Shown here: positions 8,552 to 12,937 of the stretch, one piece after another | Position numbering within the stretch: position 1 is the stretch's first letter | How the letters are laid out: each line of letters opens with the position of its first letter | Assembly: GCA_030592985.1 (NCBI GenBank) | Contig: JAUVIB010000052.1 | Location: 1-12,937 of the forward strand | DNA from: Calditrichaceae bacterium | GTDB lineage: Bacteria > Calditrichota > Calditrichia > Calditrichales > Calditrichaceae | Direction of reading: 5' to 3' | DNA length: 12,937 nucleotides | The notes under the pieces: model-generated | What the model saw: the letters and a program-made list of their open reading frames with translations, nothing else | The model's database searches: none | Told to the model about the DNA's origin: nothing | Made by a program: the position numbers and the translations under genes

Positions 8552-9404
8552 TTTTTCTCTCCAGTTTTGTAAGTTTTTTCTTTGATCGACTGAAGTTCTC
8601 ATTAATATTTATTGCTTTGGTATAATTCTCGATGGATTTTACAGTGTCTTTTAATGCTCTATATCCGTCGCCAAGTGCATCGTAAGCATAAGGATTTTCT
8701 GGCGAAATTTCAACCAATTTTTTAAATTTATCCAACGCTTCTTTATATTTTCCTCTTTTTAGCAGGAAACGGCCGTAATAATAATAAAATTCGAGATAAG
8801 TTGAATCCGGTTTCGCATCGTGATTAAGTTGTTCAAAAATATAAGCAACAGAATCCGGCTTATCTTCTTTTTTGTAAACTTGTGCCAACAGAAGCGTACC
8901 TTTCACTCTATCCATATCAATGACTATTCTCGAAAAAGTACGCGCTTTATCCATATCTCCACCCATAATGCCGGGAGCAATCATATAAAATTGAGTTAAC
9001 CGCATAAAAGCTTTAATGTGATTTTTATCTAATGAAATAACTTTTTCATAGGCATGCCGGATTTTAGGAGCTAACCAGGCACGTTTAAATGTTCCGGAGT
9101 TTTTGGCCTTTTCTGCCAGTGATTCGCCCAAATAAAAATAATATTCGGCATTTTTATTGTTAATATCAATGGCATTTTCAAATTGGTCAATAGCCTCATC
9201 ATAATTATCAGTTTTCAAATAGCATTTCCCAAGATAAAAAAAAGCAGGGTCATTATTTTCGTCATTTTTTATTATATCCTGAAATTTAATAATGGCTGTG
9301 GTATAATCTTTATGATTATATGAATCTATACCATCGTTTACGGTTGTTCCCGAAATAAGGATAAGCGGTAGAAGAACTATGAATAGGGCGGATGGTACTT
9401 TCAA
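8544..9404 (-). CDS. Exported tetratricopeptide-repeat protein (TTG start)
   Basis: Protein of 286 residues with an N-terminal hydrophobic export signal (residues 1-19: K3, then a long Leu/Ile/Val run, ending LISG). At least four tetratricopeptide-type repeats follow: about 20-50, 53-86 (DPAFFYLGKCYLKTDNYDEA), 205-236 (GKYKEALDKFKKL) and 237-270 (NPYAYDALGDGYRALKD). TPR arrays are protein-interaction scaffolds, here facing the periplasm or outer envelope. A motif APGIMGGDMDKA at 143-154 lies in the middle, between more regular repeats. I chose the TTG at 9404 over an ATG at 9479 because AAAGGAG lies 6 nt upstream and the shorter protein begins with a clean signal peptide. The ATG has no ribosome site and lies inside the previous gene. 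The specific function is unknown. Tight coupling with both neighbours suggests a joint role with the metallophosphoesterase and nitroreductase. Confidence 0.88.
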   Translation of the reverse strand: MKVPSALFIVLLPLILISGTTVNDGIDSYNHKDYTTAIIKFQDIIKNDENNDPAFFYLGKCYLKTDNYDEAIDQFENAIDINNKNAEYYFYLGESLAEKAKNSGTFKRAWLAPKIRHAYEKVISLDKNHIKAFMRLTQFYMIAPGIMGGDMDKARTFSRIVIDMDRVKGTLLLAQVYKKEDKPDSVAYIFEQLNHDAKPDSTYLEFYYYYGRFLLKRGKYKEALDKFKKLVEISPENPYAYDALGDGYRALKDTVKSIENYTKAININENFSRSKKKLTKLERKNE

Positions 9405-9410
9405 ATCAAT

Positions 9411-9417
9411 CTCCTTT
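9411..9417 (-). promoter_or_regulatory. Ribosome binding site that overlaps the upstream stop and fixes a TTG start
   Basis: AAAGGAG on the minus strand, 6 nt before the TTG at 9404. Its first two A's are also the last two bases of the metallophosphoesterase TAA (9418-9416). Ribosomes ending the upstream gene would therefore sit directly on the next gene's binding site. Confidence 0.85.
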
Positions 9418-10576
9418 AAATATTTTTTAAAGTGATAATAACCGCCTCGGCCGGACAGCCCAAACGAAAGGGCAGCCAATGGCCGACACCGGCGCTTGTA
9501 TACATTTGTGTATTGTTTTTTCTATATTTTCCCCATAAATATTTTTCTTTAACCATTCCTTCAAAAACACTTTTTCCATTGAATCCTACCTGACCGCCAT
9601 GGGTATGTCCTGAAAGCAGCAGGTTAATATTATGTTCTGGCGAAATGTCCAGCGCTGCAGGGCGGTGACTCATAATTAATTTAAATGCGGAATGATTATC
9701 ATGGTTTAATACCTTTTCAAGCGATTTTTGTAAAAACAGATGATTATCAGCGCTTAAGGTTTTCGGATCGTTTAACCCGCCGATAAAAAAAGGCGTCTTC
9801 CCAATATTCAATGTAACTCCCTGGTCTAAAAGAAGCGGGAAGGGGCCATTGTTAAATATTTTAACTACTCTATCAAATCCCCGGTAATATTCATGATTAC
9901 CGATAGAAATAAAACCGCCATAAAGATATCCTATTTGATTAATTATGTCAAGTGCAGTTGGTAATTGAGTTAAATCATCGGCAATATCTCCGGTAATTAA
10001 GACAAGATGCGGTTTATGCAGCGCCATAGCCGGTATCATTTCTTCTAAATCGGATAAAGTAAAAAAAGAGCCAAGATGCAAATCACTTAAATGAAGAATT
10101 TTAAGACCAATTAAATCCGGAGGTAGATTTTTAAAATAAAAGGGAACCTGGCGGATTTTAACCTTGTTGAAGGAGCCGGTGAAGCCGTAAACGGAAGAGC
10201 TGCTTAAAAACAGCGGTAATGCGGCGCTTGCACCTTTGATAAAATTCCTTCGACCCTTGTTCAGCGGTTTGATAATTTTTGCTGTTTTATGGGTTAGCAG
10301 TGATAGGGGAAGCGAGATAATCAGGGATATGAAAATTAAAACACTTAATAAAACTGCGGATAAAATAAATGGGAAGGCTTTATCAATGTTAAAAAAAATA
10401 CTTACAACCATCACAACGATAATTATTAAAGTGAAAAGAGGTAAAAATCGGGCAAGCCGATCCATTATTTTTTTCTGCCAAATTAGCCGGTTAGATTTTC
10501 TAAGTAAGTAACGGGCTGAAAAGGTCAAAAGGAATAAAATCCCTACTACTATTGTAAAAAAAAGATATCTACTCAT
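9416..10576 (-). CDS. Membrane-anchored metallophosphoesterase (YaeI/YkuE-like)
   Basis: Protein of 386 residues with a calcineurin-like phosphoesterase domain. The metal-binding motifs appear in order: Asp165 and His167 (SDLHLGS), Gly196-Asp197 (TGDIADD), Gly226-Asn-His-Glu229 (GNHEYY), His304 (MSHRP) and GHTHGGQ with His324/His326. The dinuclear site is therefore complete. Relatives include phosphodiesterases that act on lipid-linked substrates at the membrane; the substrate here is unknown. Three hydrophobic helices precede the domain (about 4-24, 45-63, 68-92). A twin-arginine-like stretch GRRNFIKG (108-115) and a short hydrophobic segment (116-131) come next, suggesting Tat export of the catalytic domain. 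The start lacks a clear ribosome binding site, but upstream there is only non-coding sequence. It is the first gene of a minus-strand operon with the TPR and nitroreductase genes. Confidence 0.93.
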   Translation of the reverse strand: MSRYLFFTIVVGILFLLTFSARYLLRKSNRLIWQKKIMDRLARFLPLFTLIIIVVMVVSIFFNIDKAFPFILSAVLLSVLIFISLIISLPLSLLTHKTAKIIKPLNKGRRNFIKGASAALPLFLSSSSVYGFTGSFNKVKIRQVPFYFKNLPPDLIGLKILHLSDLHLGSFFTLSDLEEMIPAMALHKPHLVLITGDIADDLTQLPTALDIINQIGYLYGGFISIGNHEYYRGFDRVVKIFNNGPFPLLLDQGVTLNIGKTPFFIGGLNDPKTLSADNHLFLQKSLEKVLNHDNHSAFKLIMSHRPAALDISPEHNINLLLSGHTHGGQVGFNGKSVFEGMVKEKYLWGKYRKNNTQMYTSAGVGHWLPFRLGCPAEAVIITLKNI

Positions 10577-10600
10577 TGTCTATTCACTATGATTTGTTGG

Positions 10601-10617
10601 TAAACGGATAATGAAAA
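10601..10617. repeat. Near-direct repeat, copy 1 (CGGATAATGAA core)
   Basis: TAAACGGATAATGAAAA matches 10881-10897 at 15 of 17 positions with an 11-base exact core, exactly 280 bp apart and in the same orientation. This copy is 24-41 bp upstream of the metallophosphoesterase start. The 8-base core CGGATAAT also occurs at 7853-7860, upstream of pckA. Confidence 0.4.
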
Positions 10618-10637
10618 AGATGTTGTCCAAAACCGCC

Positions 10638-10653
10638 ATATTATTGATAATAT
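10638..10653. promoter_or_regulatory. 16-bp palindrome upstream of the metallophosphoesterase operon
   Basis: ATATTAT (10638-10644) and ATAATAT (10647-10653) are exact reverse complements around TG, 61 bp upstream of the ATG. The size and symmetry suit a dimeric repressor site, but the sequence is all A/T apart from the centre. Confidence 0.3.
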
Positions 10654-10656
10654 TTT

Positions 10657-10684
10657 TAAATAAAAAAACTGTTAAAACAGTCAA
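10657..10684 (-). promoter_or_regulatory. Candidate promoter with internal palindrome for the metallophosphoesterase operon
   Basis: On the minus strand TTGACT (10679-10684) resembles a -35 box. TATTTA (10657-10662) follows after 16 nt as a poor -10 box. The inverted repeat ACTGTT/AACAGT (10668-10673 with 10676-10681) overlaps the -35 box and the spacer, as an operator would. The same bases can also be read as a weak hairpin followed by seven T's, which would be a terminator for the serpin transcript. I cannot decide between the two. Confidence 0.3.
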
Positions 10685-10880
10685 TTTTATGTTTACATTA
10701 ACATCCCAATTAATTGTGGTTTTAATGTGCCAACTGGGGAGTTAGATAAACGTTTCAATCGTTTAATAAAATATTTTTATACTAAATTCACGTTATTTAA
10801 TATCGCTATCATACAAAGTAACGAAAAATTAATGAAATTTGTTTCGAGGTTTAAGTAAAATGTATATAACAATGGAAAGT

Positions 10881-10897
10881 TAACCGGATAATGAATA
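10881..10897. repeat. Near-direct repeat, copy 2 (CGGATAATGAA core)
   Basis: TAACCGGATAATGAATA, partner of 10601-10617. It also forms half of a small inverted repeat, GATAAT (10887-10892) with ATTATC (10901-10906). It lies 140 bp downstream of the serpin stop. Confidence 0.35.
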
Positions 10898-11036
10898 CCG
10901 ATTATCTAAACTTCTCTCTCCCCCCAAAGGGATTAACAAGGAGATAAACCAACGGGGATGCCTTTGGTATAAAATCTACAAATCTTGTTAGGAAACTATA
11001 ATATAACCTGCCGGAAACACTTTATAACCTTAACGA

Positions 11037-12296
11037 TTACTCTTCCCATTTCGGGTTATCCATACGGCCCATAAATAAAATAGTTCCCGAATCCTTTTCC
11101 CTGATAACATAAAAAAACGGATGGTCGGCATAAAAGTGGAAAATTTTATCTTCATCCGGCTCGTTAGAGGTTTTCTCTATACCAACAAGGGTAACGGCTG
11201 CCGCTTCCGTTCCTTCTTCATCAACCTGAACAAAGGTCTTATGAATTACCCTGCTGATAAACAGGTCTGCTGTTTTATTAATATGTGAAAAATCAGCCAA
11301 TCCGGAGGTAAAGGCGTTGGCCATACCGAGAGATTTCAAAACATCATTCATCTTCAATTTATAATTTACGAGAAATTTGGGCATGTCTACCGTCCCGGAG
11401 TCCGATTTTAGCTTACTTAAATAATAGCGCCATTGGGTTTCATCGAGAGTCTGAATGAATTCGTTTAAACCATCAATATTTTTAGGTAAAAAGATGAGCA
11501 TATTAAAATGTTCATTACCGTAAGGCAGTTCAACAACCTGCATAGCATCATCTTTATAATAGTTCAATCTTGCCTGCATTTTCATCATTTTGCAGTCTGT
11601 ATGATTTCCACTACTTAAATTGAAGCGGCCGTCATAGGTTTTATCTTTGTCAAATTCGTATTTCCAGGTTCCTTTAAAATAGATGGCATTAATCAGGAAC
11701 ATTACTTCATCCCGTGAGATTTTATCAATAATCGTCTTTATCTTTTCATGTGTTTTATCGCTAACCCAGCCATTGATAATATCCACAGAAGCCGGATCTG
11801 CAAAATTGAGCGCCGAAATTTCTGCGTCAAAATATTCTATATTTGTATCAAGAAACGATTTTTCCACGCTGAATGTATTGCGGTACCAAATGGAGTTGGC
11901 AATTTCGAAGAGCACCTTCTCATCGACGTCGCTTAATAGCTCGATTAAATGGCGGTATGCTTTATTAATTTCATCATTGTTGAGGTTGTCAAATTCCAGA
12001 ACCTGGCATATAGAGTCGTATGTTGAATTAGCGGCTCCGTTTAAGGTCATGCCGAGGGCCATGGATACGCTTAAGGGTGAGATGAAAATATTTTCTGTTT
12101 CATAAAAATTATCAATTTCGCGAAAGAGTTTTAGTCCGAAATTTTTCCCGGATTCTACAATTTCCTTCTCGCTTTGTGATAAAGTAATTTTCTTATAATC
12201 CTTATCATCTTCATTGGTCGGAGTTACCCCCTTGCTGCAGGATATAAATAAAACAACTCCTAATAAAAAGATAAAAGACACGTAAAATTTTCTCAT
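11037..12296 (-). CDS. Serpin-family protease inhibitor, lipoprotein (complete copy)
   Basis: Full-length serpin of 419 residues: a suicide inhibitor whose exposed loop is cut by a target protease and then traps it. The N-terminus is a lipoprotein signal peptide (MRKF, hydrophobic run, then FIS before Cys20), so the inhibitor is probably lipid-anchored in the envelope. A low-complexity acidic linker and the serpin fold follow. The hinge EEGTEAAAVT (360-369) is the small-residue pattern of inhibitory serpins. The variable loop is 370-381, with P1-P1' predicted at Thr376-Ser377 by counting from Gly362 as P15. The serpin signature FYADHPFFYVI is present near the C-terminus. I chose the ATG at 12296, which has AAGGA 7 nt upstream; a TTG at 12311 is possible but overlaps that site. 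The gene follows a near-identical copy 120 bp upstream. Target proteases are unknown. Confidence 0.96.
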   Translation of the reverse strand: MRKFYVSFIFLLGVVLFISCSKGVTPTNEDDKDYKKITLSQSEKEIVESGKNFGLKLFREIDNFYETENIFISPLSVSMALGMTLNGAANSTYDSICQVLEFDNLNNDEINKAYRHLIELLSDVDEKVLFEIANSIWYRNTFSVEKSFLDTNIEYFDAEISALNFADPASVDIINGWVSDKTHEKIKTIIDKISRDEVMFLINAIYFKGTWKYEFDKDKTYDGRFNLSSGNHTDCKMMKMQARLNYYKDDAMQVVELPYGNEHFNMLIFLPKNIDGLNEFIQTLDETQWRYYLSKLKSDSGTVDMPKFLVNYKLKMNDVLKSLGMANAFTSGLADFSHINKTADLFISRVIHKTFVQVDEEGTEAAAVTLVGIEKTSNEPDEDKIFHFYADHPFFYVIREKDSGTILFMGRMDNPKWEE

Positions 12297-12338
12297 GATA
12301 TTTTCCTTCAATGAAAATTATGGTAAAATATTTTCATT
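12297..12338 (-). promoter_or_regulatory. Serpin leader: ribosome site preceded by a 9-bp inverted repeat
   Basis: On the minus strand AATGAAAAT (12338-12330) pairs with ATTTTCATT (12318-12310) around 11 nt. AAGGA (12308-12304) begins one base further, then 7 nt lead to the ATG. The ribosome site is well supported. The inverted repeat could be an operator or a weak A-U hairpin next to the ribosome site. No terminator is visible in the 120-bp gap, so the two serpins may share a transcript. Confidence 0.5.
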
Positions 12339-12416
12339 TGTTTTTAATATATTCACTTGTTAACCACAGAAAGTAGTCGCATATTTTTTGCCATAATCAG
12401 TTCATATAATTAAACA

Positions 12417-12937
12417 TTAATCTTCCCAGTTCGGCTTATCCATGCGGCCCATAAATAAAATAGTCCCTGAATCTTTTTCCCTGATAACATAAAAAAACGG
12501 GTGATCGGCATAAAAGTGGAAAATTTTATCTTCACCCGGTCCGACTGATGTTGTTCCAAATAAAACAGCCGTAACAGCTGCCGCTTCTGTTCCCTCTTCA
12601 TCAACCTGAATAAATGTTTTATGAATTACTCCGCTGATAAACAGGTCTGCCGTTTTATTTATATGTGAAAAATCAGCTAATCTGGGATTAAAGGCGTTGT
12701 CCATCCCAAGAGATTTCAAAACATCATTCATTGTCAATCCATAATTTACAAGAAATTTGGGCATGTCTACCGTACCGGAGTCCGATTTCATTTTACTTAA
12801 ATAATAGTGCCATTGGGTTTCATCAAAAGACTGAATGAATTCGTCTAAACCATCAATTTTTTTAGGTAAAAAGATGAGCATATTAAAATGTTCATTACCG
12901 TAAGGCAGTTCAACAACCTGCATGGCATCATCTTTAA
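12417..12937 (-). CDS. Serpin-family protease inhibitor, second tandem copy (5' end outside the window)
   Basis: C-terminal 173 or so residues of a second serpin. The frame is open to the window edge, and residues before the Met at 12923 (KDDA) match the complete copy, so the gene continues outside the window. Over the 168 residues from that Met it differs from the first serpin at about 25 positions by hand count (about 85% identical). The hinge EEGTEAAAVT and the signature FYADHPFFYVI are unchanged. The reactive loop is AVLFGTTSVGPG in place of LVGIEKTSNEPD, with the same length and the same predicted Thr-Ser scissile bond but different surrounding subsites. It was presumably produced by tandem duplication and is likely another secreted or lipid-anchored inhibitor. 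Whether its own signal peptide is intact cannot be seen here. Confidence 0.93.
   Translation of the reverse strand, partial: KDDAMQVVELPYGNEHFNMLIFLPKKIDGLDEFIQSFDETQWHYYLSKMKSDSGTVDMPKFLVNYGLTMNDVLKSLGMDNAFNPRLADFSHINKTADLFISGVIHKTFIQVDEEGTEAAAVTAVLFGTTSVGPGEDKIFHFYADHPFFYVIREKDSGTILFMGRMDKPNWED

Larger units (their letters stand above)
10577..11036. other. 460-bp intergenic region between serpin and metallophosphoesterase genes
   Basis: No convincing gene. It holds two palindromes near the metallophosphoesterase start (10638-10653 and 10668-10681), a 17-bp near-repeat (10601 and 10881), a short inverted repeat GATAAT/ATTATC (10887-10906) and a purine-rich stretch with three degenerate 12-bp units (10925-10961). 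It must contain the end of the serpin transcript and probably the promoter of the downstream operon. A 44-codon plus-strand frame at 10611-10745 has no ribosome site and is probably chance. Confidence 0.7.
11037..12937. repeat. Tandem serpin duplication, period 1380 bp
   Basis: Positions 11037-11556 and 12417-12936 align without gaps at an offset of exactly 1380 bp. The longest exact block I find is 65 bp (11479-11543 with 12859-12923). Divergence is concentrated in the loop: 17 of 36 bases differ between 11154-11189 and 12534-12569, against 3 of 39 in the adjoining hinge (hand counts). Sequence beyond the stop codons is not shared, so the similarity ends at the coding region on that side. 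Confidence 0.9.

Noticed and set aside
8552..8602. Longer nitroreductase start at 8602
   Set aside because: The 17 extra residues lie inside the TPR gene and show no family similarity. The inner ATG at 8551 has a good ribosome site.
10611..10745. 44-codon plus-strand frame in the large intergenic region, beginning MKKMLSKTAILLIIF
   Set aside because: It has no ribosome site, lies across the palindromes that look regulatory for the opposite strand, and ends without a recognisable motif. The signal-like start is expected in AT-rich DNA.
10758..10768. GTTTCAATCGT, recalling CRISPR repeat ends
   Set aside because: It is a single occurrence with no regularly spaced copies.
12297..12311. TTG at 12311 as the serpin start
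   Set aside because: It overlaps the ribosome site of the ATG at 12296 and has none of its own. The ATG gives a standard lipoprotein signal.
12921..12923. Met at 12923 as the start of a short serpin-like gene or a broken serpin
   Set aside because: The frame continues to the window edge with residues matching the complete serpin. It is a window truncation and not a pseudogene on present evidence.

Overview
The window is an AT-rich bacterial segment (roughly one-third GC by eye). It carries two plus-strand sensor kinases and seven minus-strand genes. Shine-Dalgarno sites are clear for most minus-strand genes. Gram-negative-type lipoprotein and signal sequences, 7TMR-DISM kinases, an ATP-type PEP carboxykinase and lipoprotein serpins suggest a free-living, probably Gram-negative bacterium, possibly of the FCB/Calditrichota/Marinimicrobia kind. 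That placement is an inference from gene content and is weak.

Layout. Positions 1-5232 (+) hold two tandem paralogous sensor histidine kinases. Each has a seven-helix 7TMR-DISM membrane module, two PAS domains, HisKA and HATPase. The first is cut by the left window edge, and neither has a receiver domain. They converge on a minus-strand block. Positions 5365-6013 (-) hold a 2-Cys peroxiredoxin with a strong intrinsic terminator. Positions 6111-7715 (-) hold pckA, the gluconeogenic/anaplerotic PEP carboxykinase. Positions 7946-10576 (-) hold a tightly overlapping three-gene operon: membrane-anchored metallophosphoesterase, then exported TPR protein, then nitroreductase. Its stop and start signals interlock (4-8 nt), and the TPR gene starts at a TTG codon. 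Positions 10577-11036 form a 460-bp intergenic region with short repeats and palindromes. Positions 11037-12937 (-) hold two tandem serpin genes; the second is cut by the right window edge.

The most interesting signal is the serpin pair. Over the 168 comparable C-terminal residues the two proteins differ at about 25 positions (hand count). Eight of these fall in a 12-residue block that is the reactive-centre loop, the part that picks the target protease. Hinge and flanks are almost unchanged. This is the pattern expected of duplicated protease inhibitors diversifying their targets. The rest is mostly housekeeping (PEPCK, peroxiredoxin, nitroreductase) plus environmental sensing. I see no mobile element, CRISPR array, tRNA or rRNA.
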